Source: J054 sp965223095 (GTDB taxonomy: Bacteria > Pseudomonadota > Gammaproteobacteria > Steroidobacterales > GCA-2729495). From it: a DNA stretch of 64,000 nt. A program made the position numbers and the translations under genes. Position 1 is the first letter of the stretch. Every line of letters starts with the position of its first letter. The DNA is taken from the NCBI GenBank assembly GCA_965223095.1, contig OZ244979.1:1612001-1676000 (forward strand), written 5' to 3'. Positions 42,922 to 50,968 of the stretch are shown here, piece by piece. Under the pieces are notes generated by a model. It did not search any database, was not told the DNA's origin, and saw nothing but the letters and a program-made list of their open reading frames with translations.

Positions 42922-43066
42922 CAGGCAAGATGGAGGGGCCAGAGTCCCTACTGAACGTGCGTCTGCGTCCGCGACAGGCGTTGGCGCCAGGCGATTATCT
43001 GGGCCCTTCAATGGTCGGTTTTATTGCAATGACGGCCTTTACGACAGCGACATCGGTATTGCCGTG

Positions 43067-43789
43067 CTATGTGCCCTGGCGTTTACGGCCTGGCCAAGCT
43101 AACAGCGTGAGTGCACTGCCCAGCAATAGTGCCGCCCCCGGCAAGGGGACCACGGCCGAGCCGTAACTGAGATCATCCAGACCCACGCCGTCGGAACCCG
43201 GCGGCGCTAGGTTGGCCGAGTTCAGGTGAATATCGATGCTGGCCACTGGCATATCCGTAACAAAGCCCAGAAAAACCGTTTCACCATCGTCGGGATTGAT
43301 GGGATAGGCATCGCTAAAAAGTACGTCGATGTTGCCGTCGCGGTCGATATCAAATCCGGTCGTGGTCTTGCCCTTTTCGATATCCGCGAAAAACGCGCCG
43401 AAGGCCGATTGCGGTGAATTCAGGCTAAGTTGCAATACTCCACCATTCCCCGCGGCGCCTTGTACGAATAAACCTGGAAAGAGCAGCTGATCTCCACTGT
43501 TAGGACCCACTTCCAAATCTGCTTCGCCGACCTGCAAGTTTTGGTCGGGATTAATGCCGGGAGTAGCGCTGAAGTTCAGTATGGGTGCGCCGCTCAGAGT
43601 CGCATACTCGTTCCCGGTCAGGAGGACATTACCGCCCGAGGCATCAGGCGACTCGAAGTCTATGGTCGTGACGCCGCTGCTGACGGCAGACCAGGCTGCG
43701 TAGTCGGTGTAAACCACGATGGTGGCCGCGTTAACACCGGATGCAATAGAGCAAAAAATGGCCAGCAAGGCCATGGCAGATTTCGTCAC
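43067..43789 (-). CDS. PEP-CTERM-type (VPLPGA) exported protein
   Basis: Protein of 240 residues with a GTG start after AGGGG. A signal peptide (LLAIFCSIASGVNAA) leads to a beta-rich body (TTIDFESPDASGG, GFDIDRDGNIDVLF). The tail VPLPGAALLLGSALTLLAWPGRKR is a PEP-CTERM sorting signal of the VPLPA type: motif, transmembrane helix, basic end. Such proteins are processed by exosortase and delivered to the surface or matrix. I see no exosortase in this window, so the enzyme must be elsewhere if the signal works. Confidence 0.88.
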   Translation of the reverse strand: MTKSAMALLAIFCSIASGVNAATIVVYTDYAAWSAVSSGVTTIDFESPDASGGNVLLTGNEYATLSGAPILNFSATPGINPDQNLQVGEADLEVGPNSGDQLLFPGLFVQGAAGNGGVLQLSLNSPQSAFGAFFADIEKGKTTTGFDIDRDGNIDVLFSDAYPINPDDGETVFLGFVTDMPVASIDIHLNSANLAPPGSDGVGLDDLSYGSAVVPLPGAALLLGSALTLLAWPGRKRQGT

Positions 43790-44052
43790 AGTAACCCCTT
43801 TAGAGCTGACGGATTATGCTTCCGGTTCACCTGGGGGCGAACCGTGTTGTGAGTAAAAGCCTACTTAAAGGGGCAGGGCAAGATTGCCGAGACTTAACAT
43901 ATCTGAAGCTGGGAAGTTCAGAGACGAGACGGGGAGCACACTTTCCGGGCGTCGCAGGATCACCTGATGAGCCTGGCTGCGCATAAACTGCCGGCTCAGT
44001 CTCCCCCACGGGCTGAGAGCCAACAAACGAAAAGAATACCCGGAGTGTCTTG

Positions 44053-44080
44053 GCGGTCCGCTATGCGGGCCGCTTTTTTT
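44053..44080 (+). terminator. Plus-strand terminator without an upstream gene
   Basis: GCGGTCCGC and GCGGGCCGC pair (one G-U) across TAT and are followed by seven T. Both flanking genes are on the minus strand, so this terminator suggests a plus-strand transcript made in the intergenic region. Confidence 0.75.
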
Positions 44081-44110
44081 GCGGGGCTAGTAGAAACGGG
44101 CTGCAAGTCA

Positions 44111-44145
44111 TAAGCCGGGCGCCACTGATAGAGGCGCCCGGCTTA
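44111..44145 (-). terminator. Probable terminator hairpin of the repeat lipoprotein gene
   Basis: Perfect 13-base arms (TAAGCCGGGCGCC and its complement) with a 9-base loop begin 10 bases after the stop of the minus-strand gene. There is no long T-tract. It is strong enough to block transcription or protect the 3' end. Confidence 0.6.
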
Positions 44146-44154
44146 TTGCGGAAA

Positions 44155-44610
44155 CTACTCCGTCAACATGTCTGCCGTTTTCTGCTTGGCATCATCGACG
44201 GCTTCGCCCGTTGCATCCGCGGCATCGCTGATGGCGTCGCCTGTTGCATCGGCGATGTCACCGGCTGTTTCGACCGTGGCATCCACCGCGTCACCGGCGG
44301 CGTCAACAGTGGCATCCACCGCGTCGCCGACCGCCTCGCCGGCAGCTTCCATCGCATCGCCCGTGGCGTCAACAGCATCGCCCACGGCGTCACCCGCGGC
44401 ATCCATCGCATCGCCGGTCGCATCGACAATATTGCCGGCGGTATCGCCCACGGCGTCTGCAGCGCTGCCCATGGCGTCACCGACCGAGTCGGCGGCATCA
44501 CCCATAGAATCAGCAGCGTCCTCCATGGACGATTTGCCTGAGTCGCCGCAAGCAGCAAGCAGCACGGCTACTGTGGCTACGATTAGCCAGTTTAGAGCCT
44601 TATTTGTCAT
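44155..44610 (-). CDS. Alanine-rich repeat lipoprotein
   Basis: Protein of 151 residues. I start at ATG 44610, behind GGGAG; an in-frame TTG two codons earlier is possible. Lipobox LLAAC is followed by a long stretch of degenerate repeats built on GDAVDATGDAMDAA and similar units, rich in Ala, Asp and Gly. The pattern gives a long acidic amphipathic helix, like LEA or apolipoprotein-type 11-mer repeats. It probably lies at the inner face of the outer membrane or in the periplasm and might buffer desiccation or osmotic stress; that is an inference. The opposite strand is open in other frames only because of the repeats. Confidence 0.75.
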   Translation of the reverse strand: MTNKALNWLIVATVAVLLAACGDSGKSSMEDAADSMGDAADSVGDAMGSAADAVGDTAGNIVDATGDAMDAAGDAVGDAVDATGDAMEAAGEAVGDAVDATVDAAGDAVDATVETAGDIADATGDAISDAADATGEAVDDAKQKTADMLTE

Positions 44611-44700
44611 CTTCAATCTCTCCCTACGGAATAGCCTGACCCGCGAACTATAGGCAGCAGTGCCGCGGTAATCTACTGATTGTAGCCTACAGGCCCTATG

Positions 44701-45501
44701 TTAGGGCGATACAAGGGGTGGCCAACGCAATTCCGAGGCCGTCAGGGCGCCAATTTGCGCTTGCTGCAGTGCATTCGGGATGTTTGCCTCGTCCTCGGAG
44801 ATCGGTACCCGGCCACCCATGATTTCCGCAAAGTTTTGGGGGAAAAGTGGTTCGCGCATCGGCTCGGCGTAGCCGTCGGGATACCGTGGCAGTCCCGTGG
44901 CTAGGTCATATTTGTCAGTGGCTCCCAGTGTGTGGAGCATTTCGTGGGCGATGACGACGCTATTGCTGCCCCGCAATCGCTGGTTGGCGAACACGTGGGC
45001 AATGCCAATGCGGCCTTCTTTCAAGCCTAAGGAATGGGGCAGGCGCGGTGTCATCTTTGGGTCGTGGTAGATCAAGAAAATACGTATATCGGGGTCTGGT
45101 CCCGGTTGCTCGGCGAGACTGCGCCAGGCCCAGTATCGGAACTTAAGGCTCCAATACATCACCGCCAGCATATTTGCCGAGGGGGGTGGCGAGGGCGGCA
45201 ACTCGTCAAGGCTTCGTCCGAGATTAACGCGGAAGGGTCGGTCTAGCGCCAGGCCATAGCGTTTTGCTTCTGCGCTCAGAAATTTTTCGATGCCCGTGAA
45301 ATCCTCGGTTGCTAGTCCTTCCAGGTAGTTTTGGGTACCAACTTGGTCGTCACCCGCAATGGGGTACAGGCCAACCCAGAGGGTTTCGTCCCAACTCGTG
45401 ACGCGGGCCTGGCCAATGAAATTCCCCGCCACTATCATGATGCCGACGATCAGGACCGTGGCCTGCCGAAAGATGCGCAGCGCATTGCTTGAACGAGCCA
45501 T
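44701..45501 (-). CDS. Membrane-anchored protein with a metzincin-like zinc motif
   Basis: Protein of 266 residues. A single membrane segment (about 13-31) precedes a body with HEMLHTLGATDKYD at 186-199. The HExxHxxGxxD spacing (His186, Glu187, His190, Asp196) is close to the metzincin zinc site with Asp in the third-ligand position. The preceding segment (IRIFLIYHDPKM) and NAQ-like parts suggest a putative metalloprotease. I cannot name a family. It probably acts in the periplasm. Confidence 0.7.
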   Translation of the reverse strand: MARSSNALRIFRQATVLIVGIMIVAGNFIGQARVTSWDETLWVGLYPIAGDDQVGTQNYLEGLATEDFTGIEKFLSAEAKRYGLALDRPFRVNLGRSLDELPPSPPPSANMLAVMYWSLKFRYWAWRSLAEQPGPDPDIRIFLIYHDPKMTPRLPHSLGLKEGRIGIAHVFANQRLRGSNSVVIAHEMLHTLGATDKYDLATGLPRYPDGYAEPMREPLFPQNFAEIMGGRVPISEDEANIPNALQQAQIGALTASELRWPPLVSP

Positions 45502-45815
45502 TTGGCCAGCCTAAACCACTCGGCTGCTGGCCGCCTGTGAACCGTGTCGGATTCGGAGCCTCGGGCCGGTAAGACATGCTCATCGGTCGACCGCGCTGTT
45601 GGAATCGGCTCTAAGCACTACAAGCTTGCTGGGTATACTCCCGTCGTGAACGGCCGCGGAATGTACGTTCTCGTACCTGTCGCGCTGAGGTTTCGACGTA
45701 TTGGCCGTTTTCCCACAGCCTATTGTTCACTTTATTGATGAAGGCCAAGCATTGTCCAATGTAAAACAAGAAAAAGCATTGCTGACTTTGCTGTTTTGCC
45801 AGCCTTGACCTGCCA
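45502..45815. other. Divergent intergenic region
   Basis: 314 bases between the metzincin-motif gene and the acyl-CoA ligase gene. A TATACT at about 45639-45644 could be a -10 box but has no good -35. A 64-codon open frame at 45544-45738 has no ribosome site or motif and is not called. The region should hold the promoters of both neighbours. Confidence 0.4.
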
Positions 45816-47330
45816 ATGCCTTCCGTCCCACTTGATATCGACCTACCCGCTAGCTGTCACGGCCGCATAGCCGCGCAAGCATTCCGCGATCATGTGGCGC
45901 TTATCGACGGTGGCCGGCGATTAACCCATGCGCAATTTTGGCAGACCGCTGAGCAACTAGCGCGGGGTCTGAGCCAATTGGGCCTGGAGCCGGGTGCCCG
46001 CGTGGCCATGTGGTTGAACAATTGTGTGGAGTACCTGCAGCTCAGTGTCGCGCTGGAGATCGCCGGCTTGGTCCGCGTGCCCCTTAATGCACGCTATACC
46101 GGCACACAAGTTCAAGCCATCATCGACGACTGCACGGCAACATTGCTGTTTGCTGACGAGCCTAGAAAACGTCAACTGCCCTGCAGTACGGCCTGCATCG
46201 CTATCGGCACTGACCAGTGGCAAGCGTTGTTTCGCGAGGGTTCATCGGCGGATCTATACCAGGCAATACCCACGGATCTTTGTTCCCTAAATTACACCTC
46301 GGGTAGCACGGGTGAACCCAAGGGCGTGATGCTAAGCCACCGCAATTGGGCGGCGGTCTATCGAAATCTTTTGTGTGATCGCGACATCCGCGCCGATGAT
46401 CGACTGCTGCACGTTGGGCCGCTATCCCACGCAAGCGGTGCCTACTTCATGCCGTTTTTTCTGCGGGGGGCCACCAGCATCATTAGCGCGCCGCGCATAG
46501 GTGGCATGCTGCGGAGCCTCGAGAACGAAGGGGTAACGGTCTTGACCTGCGTCCCCAGTTTGTTGACACGTTTGCTAAAGGACGCGCGACTTGCCTCGAT
46601 TGATTTAGCCAAGCTACGGCAAATTGGCTACGGTGGAGAGCCGATTGCTGCTAGCAGTTTGCAGGCGGCGTGGGCGCACTTCGGCCCCATCCTGGTGCCG
46701 AATTATGGTTTGACCGAGGCCATGATGACCGTGTGCTTTATGCCCGCGGATGAACTCGCGCTAAGCCGTGAACCGCGTCAGGATGTGTTGGGCCGCCCCT
46801 ATCAACATGTTGAAGTGGTATTGCGTGATGATCTAGGCCACCCGGTGGGCGAGGGCGAGGTGGGGGAGGTCACGGTTCGTGGCGAGCATGTGATGCAGGG
46901 CTACTGGGGCCGAGCGGCGGAAACGGCGAAAGTACTGCGCGATGGCTGGCTTTATTCTGGCGACCTGGCCCGGTGCGATACGGACGGAATTTATCGTTTG
47001 GCGGGTAGAAAGAAAGACATGCTGATTTGCGGCGGCTTCAACATTTATCCGCAGGAAGTCGCAGCGGTTGTTGCCCAGTGTCCGGGCGTTGTAGAAGTTG
47101 CGGTACTGGGTCTGGCGGATCCGGACTGGGGTGAGGTGCCCGTGGCCTTCGTGGCCGGGCATGGCTTGCAACGTAAAGACTTAACGGCTTTCACCCGGCC
47201 CAGATTGGGTATTCGCAGTCCCAAGCGTTGGATAATCTGCGACAGCTTGCCGCGCAACTTGGCCGGGAAAATCGATACGCAACAATTACGCGCTGAATTG
47301 CAAGCCAGGGATTCTGATATTCATGCCTAG
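45816..47330 (+). CDS. Class I adenylate-forming enzyme (acyl-CoA ligase type)
   Basis: Protein of 504 residues that activates a carboxylate with ATP, usually to acyl-CoA. Motifs: P-loop TSGSTGEPKG (161-170), the NYGLTEAM block, GWLYSGDLARCDTDG, and the C-terminal LPRNLAGKID with the catalytic Lys (about 492). The residues that fix acyl chain or aryl specificity cannot be read. The thiolase start overlaps its stop by 8 bases, so the two form an operon for fatty- or aryl-acid breakdown. Confidence 0.92.
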   Translation: MPSVPLDIDLPASCHGRIAAQAFRDHVALIDGGRRLTHAQFWQTAEQLARGLSQLGLEPGARVAMWLNNCVEYLQLSVALEIAGLVRVPLNARYTGTQVQAIIDDCTATLLFADEPRKRQLPCSTACIAIGTDQWQALFREGSSADLYQAIPTDLCSLNYTSGSTGEPKGVMLSHRNWAAVYRNLLCDRDIRADDRLLHVGPLSHASGAYFMPFFLRGATSIISAPRIGGMLRSLENEGVTVLTCVPSLLTRLLKDARLASIDLAKLRQIGYGGEPIAASSLQAAWAHFGPILVPNYGLTEAMMTVCFMPADELALSREPRQDVLGRPYQHVEVVLRDDLGHPVGEGEVGEVTVRGEHVMQGYWGRAAETAKVLRDGWLYSGDLARCDTDGIYRLAGRKKDMLICGGFNIYPQEVAAVVAQCPGVVEVAVLGLADPDWGEVPVAFVAGHGLQRKDLTAFTRPRLGIRSPKRWIICDSLPRNLAGKIDTQQLRAELQARDSDIHA

Positions 47331-48516
47331 TAGCGATGTCGTCATTGTGGGATTTGCCCGCACGCCCTTCGGTCGTTTTTTCGGTCGCTTGCAAGGCTAT
47401 TCGGCCCATACCTTGGCTGCGGTATGTATTGACCAACTCATGCGGCGCACCGGCATTCCGGCCACGGCCGTAGATGGTTTGTATGCTGGCGTTGGCATGG
47501 CTGCTGGGGGCGTTTTCTCCGCGGCGCGCCAGGCGGTGTTGGCCAGTGCCTTAAGCGATCACACGCCGTCGGTGGCGGTGGATCGGGCCTGCTGTTCGGG
47601 GATGACCGCCTTGGGATTGGCGCGCCGAGAAATATTGCTCGGCGAGGCAGACCTGTTACTTTGTGGCGGCTTTGAAAGTTTGTCGCGTACGCCCCTGTGG
47701 GCGAGTCGCAAGCAGCGCACCGCACCCGGTGATCCGGATGCTTGGTCGCCCGAGCCGGAAGTTTATGATCCACTGCTTTTGCGCAGTCCCGATGCGGGCA
47801 AAGCCATCGCGGAATATACCGGCGATGAGGCGGTGGCCCGCGGTGTCGGTCGCGAGATGCAAGACGATTGGGCGGCGCAGAGTCACGCTCGCTATTTCGC
47901 CGCGGAGCGGAGCGGTTATTTTTTGGCCGAACGGATTAGCTTGCCCGAATTGGACAGCGACGAAGGACCACGCGCGCAAGCCAGTACAGAAAAGTTGGCG
48001 AGACTGGCGACGATTTATTCCAGTCCCACCATCACGGCGGGTAACGCGCCGGGACTGTCTGATGGCGCGGCTTTTTTAGCGCTCGCCAGCGTTGCGAAAG
48101 CGCATGAACTTGGTCTCGATATTTTGGCTCGGCTAAGTGACTATGTGAACGTTGCTGACGGCCCGACATCCGGATCCTATACGCCAGCCTTGGGTATCCA
48201 AAGTTTGCTAGAGCGCTCTGCGCTGTGCCTGCAAGATTTAGAATTGTTGGAGATCAATGAAGCCTACGCGGCGACGCCGTTGGTGAGCACCCTTTTCATG
48301 TCAGAGGGCGATGTGGCCGCAGCGGAAGTCTTGCGGGCCAAAACCAACCTGCACGGCGGTGCTGTTGCCATTGGTCATCCACTGGGCGCCAGCGGTGCGC
48401 GAATCGTCATGACCTTGGCGAGTGCTTTGCGTAAACGCGGTGGGGGTTGTGGCGCGGCGGCGATTTGCGGGGGTTTTGGGCAGGGGGATGCGGTGCTCGT
48501 TGAGGTCGACGGGTAG
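47323..48516 (+). CDS. Thiolase (acetyl-CoA acyltransferase)
   Basis: Protein of 397 residues. The acyl-Cys is at about 90 (DRACCSGMTAL), the His in GGAVAIGHPLGASGARI and the second Cys in CGGFGQGDAV. The lengths and spacing match the thiolase family. It releases acetyl-CoA (or condenses two acyl-CoAs) and probably acts together with the acyl-CoA ligase whose stop it overlaps. The ATG is 8 bases inside the previous gene. Confidence 0.92.
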   Translation: MPSSDVVIVGFARTPFGRFFGRLQGYSAHTLAAVCIDQLMRRTGIPATAVDGLYAGVGMAAGGVFSAARQAVLASALSDHTPSVAVDRACCSGMTALGLARREILLGEADLLLCGGFESLSRTPLWASRKQRTAPGDPDAWSPEPEVYDPLLLRSPDAGKAIAEYTGDEAVARGVGREMQDDWAAQSHARYFAAERSGYFLAERISLPELDSDEGPRAQASTEKLARLATIYSSPTITAGNAPGLSDGAAFLALASVAKAHELGLDILARLSDYVNVADGPTSGSYTPALGIQSLLERSALCLQDLELLEINEAYAATPLVSTLFMSEGDVAAAEVLRAKTNLHGGAVAIGHPLGASGARIVMTLASALRKRGGGCGAAAICGGFGQGDAVLVEVDG

Positions 48517-48536
48517 AAAAGGGGGCAGTGAGCTGT

Positions 48537-50945
48537 TTAGCCCCGCCTCACTCCACCCTCATGATCTTCAAGATATGGCACCCACCCCAAAGCCAACAGA
48601 GACACCTGAACATCGGCCACGCGTGGCCGAATATGCTTTTCCTTAAGTTCTTCCGTCTGTGCGTCATAAGCGGACTCTAACTCGGCGACATCGTCATCGA
48701 ATTTCTGCTCCAGCTCGGCCAGTTTTTTCTGCACAGCGCGCACACTTTCTTCGGCACGGCGCACATCGCCACTTTCCTGGCCAATGCGGCCCGCTTTACG
48801 TACCGCCGTTCCCACTCGCGATGCGGATGTTGCGGAAATACGTTTTCTGCCCAGCAGAGCGCCCAAGACCGCCGTACCCAGGGATAAGGCCGCATCGAGT
48901 TTTTGACCGCTGGCTTGCTCGGCTTGTTTTTCGAGCGTTTGCTGGGCTCTGCGCAAGCGATCTTCCAAGGTGGCGACTTTTTTTTCATAGCTTTCACGAA
49001 GCTTAGCGACTTTAAGATCTCGTTTGTCGTTGCCCAGTTGTTGCAGGCGTATACGAAAGTCACGCTGTGTTTCCCCCGGTTTGGAGGTGGTTTTGTGGAC
49101 CGCACTCTTGAATAGGACCAGAGCCCGGTTCGCTCGCAGCCAACGTTTTAGATCTTTGTCCCATGTTTTGTATTGTTTGGCGCGACCGAGGCAGGCGGGT
49201 AATTCGGCAAAGCCTGCATCCGGATCGGGCCGCGTATCCAAATCACTTGGCTTCAACATCAGCGGCGAGTCATCGGCCCAGTCCACATCGCCCGACTCGT
49301 CATCAGGGTCCACGGTTAGTAAATAGTCTTCGCGCTGATTGATTTGCAAACTGGCGTTAAAAAAATTAACGCTGCCCGCTGCCAGCAGACTGGGATAGTA
49401 AACTAGTGTTTCGCCGGCACTGGGCATTTGGCTGCTTGGCAAAAAAACCTCGCGGATATCGGGGTCGAGCACGGGTCGCGCGCCGCTGCTGCGTAGTTTA
49501 GGCGTATTTTGCGGCAACTCGTCAGGCACACTCGATTCAGTTTGATCTTTACTCAGTTGTTTTATTTGATCTCGCGTTAGCGGTCCCGCCAGGTATGACA
49601 TCACCCAGCGTGTTTCGAACAGCACCGGTTCGCTCTCATGCACGTTGTGCAACAAAAAGCGGCGCTTGCCCAAGCCGGCCAGCGTTTTATCCAAGGTTTC
49701 CGGGTTAAGCTGGTTTGCCCCCGATGCGCCCAATAAGCCTTCACGCACTCTGGCTTTATCCCGTTTGGTTTGTAGGCGTCCAATGAACCAGGTGCCGGTG
49801 TTGGATAAGCCTTTGTAGTCTAAGTCCACGGGGTTTTGTGTCGCCAACACCAGGCCTAGGCCGTAGGCGCGTGCCTGTTTCAGCAGGGTGAGTAGCGGCT
49901 GTTTTGAGGGCGGATTCGCCACCGGCGGCATGTAGCCGAAGATCTCGTCCATGTAAAGAATTGCGCGCAGTGATCCCGAACCCGGCTGACTGCGCATCCA
50001 GCCTAACAGCTCAGTTAGTAACAGTGTGACGAAGAACATCCGTTCTGCGTCGCTCAAATGCGCGATAGACATGACGCTGACGCGGGGTTTGCCCGCGGCG
50101 TTGTAGAGTAGCCCGTCAATGTTCATGGTCTCGCCCTGCATCCAGGCATCGAAACCGGGCGCTGCTAATAAATTGTTTAGCTTGAGGGCAAAGGCGAAGC
50201 GATCTTTCGGCGGGAAAAAATTATCCAATTCCATGACACCCACGCGATCAATACCCGGGTCTTGTACCGCCGCAATGAGGCCTGCTAGGTCTAAGGATTT
50301 TCCAGCCTGCCATGCCTTATCTAAAATGCTGGTAATCAGAATATGTTCCGGACTGCTCAGGGGGTCGTCGGCCAGGTCGATGAGTGTCAGTAGACTGGTC
50401 GCCGTGCCTTGCAGCCGGTCACGATAGAGATCCCTGTCCGCCAACAACTCGGCCGTGGGCGGCGAGAATTCTTTCAGCACCGACACCGGCATGCCCGCGG
50501 AACTTCCGGGTGTGTAAATCGCCATCTCTGCCGCCGCATGTAGGGCTTTGATACGCGCGGGTGTTTGCCCCCAAGCCTGCAAACCCTCGCGCCAGAGTTT
50601 CGCCTTGGCGGCGGCAAACTCCGCTGGCGTTTGTCCCTGCTCGGTGGCGGCTCGTGGATCGACCCAGGGCGCGAAATCCTCGCCCCTAAGACGCGGAAAA
50701 CTCAGTAACAGGTTGCCCAAGTCCCCCTTGGGGTCAATGGCTATGACCGGTATATGGTCCAGGGCGGCTTCTTCGATCATGCCGATGCCCAGGCCCGTCT
50801 TACCGCTGCCGGTCATGCCGATGATGACAGCATGGGTGCTCAAGTCCTTAGAGTCGTAAAGAACCAGCTCCTTCGTGGTTGCTTTGGTTTCTGCATCAAA
50901 CCGGCGGCCAAGGTAGAAAGCGCCGAGTTTTTCGAAATCCTGCAT
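48537..50945 (-). CDS. HerA-like ATPase with C-terminal coiled coil
   Basis: Protein of 802 residues. Walker A is GMTGSGKT (43-50), followed by PVIAIDPKGDLGNLL; Walker B is about LRAILYMDEIF, with LGLVLATQNPVDLDYKGL (a HerA/FtsK-type sensor block) and RDKARVREGL as the arginine-finger region. The C-terminal third is coiled coil (LEDRLRRAQQTLEKQ) with an odd hydrophobic piece (LDAALSLGTAVLGALLG). The family pumps DNA or anchors nucleases; HerA works with NurA in archaea. It starts 23 bases after the stop of a beta-CASP nuclease gene, so the two likely form a functional pair. Specific role unknown. Confidence 0.85.
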   Translation of the reverse strand: MQDFEKLGAFYLGRRFDAETKATTKELVLYDSKDLSTHAVIIGMTGSGKTGLGIGMIEEAALDHIPVIAIDPKGDLGNLLLSFPRLRGEDFAPWVDPRAATEQGQTPAEFAAAKAKLWREGLQAWGQTPARIKALHAAAEMAIYTPGSSAGMPVSVLKEFSPPTAELLADRDLYRDRLQGTATSLLTLIDLADDPLSSPEHILITSILDKAWQAGKSLDLAGLIAAVQDPGIDRVGVMELDNFFPPKDRFAFALKLNNLLAAPGFDAWMQGETMNIDGLLYNAAGKPRVSVMSIAHLSDAERMFFVTLLLTELLGWMRSQPGSGSLRAILYMDEIFGYMPPVANPPSKQPLLTLLKQARAYGLGLVLATQNPVDLDYKGLSNTGTWFIGRLQTKRDKARVREGLLGASGANQLNPETLDKTLAGLGKRRFLLHNVHESEPVLFETRWVMSYLAGPLTRDQIKQLSKDQTESSVPDELPQNTPKLRSSGARPVLDPDIREVFLPSSQMPSAGETLVYYPSLLAAGSVNFFNASLQINQREDYLLTVDPDDESGDVDWADDSPLMLKPSDLDTRPDPDAGFAELPACLGRAKQYKTWDKDLKRWLRANRALVLFKSAVHKTTSKPGETQRDFRIRLQQLGNDKRDLKVAKLRESYEKKVATLEDRLRRAQQTLEKQAEQASGQKLDAALSLGTAVLGALLGRKRISATSASRVGTAVRKAGRIGQESGDVRRAEESVRAVQKKLAELEQKFDDDVAELESAYDAQTEELKEKHIRPRVADVQVSLLALGWVPYLEDHEGGVRRG

Positions 50946-50968
50946 GCTGCGTTCCTAGTGGTTAGGTG

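Larger units (their letters stand above)
43790..44154. other. Structured intergenic region between two minus-strand genes
   Basis: 365 bases with no supported gene. It holds a plus-strand terminator (44053-44080), a long hairpin (44111-44145) and several short stems, such as GGTTCACC with GGGCGAACC around 43825-43845. It should contain the promoter or leader of the PEP-CTERM gene. I compared it by eye with GEMM (c-di-GMP), TPP and cobalamin riboswitches and found no match. Confidence 0.45.

Noticed and set aside
43790..44154. GEMM, TPP or cobalamin riboswitch
   Set aside because: A CTGAGA piece and several stems drew attention, but the conserved cores of these riboswitches are not present in order on either strand.
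44163..44653. Three long open frames overlapping the repeat lipoprotein in other frames and on the plus strand
   Set aside because: They exist only because the repeated alanine-rich codons leave all frames open; they have no ribosome site and repeat-biased composition.
45544..45738. 64-codon plus-strand frame
   Set aside because: No ribosome site or motif in a divergent promoter region.
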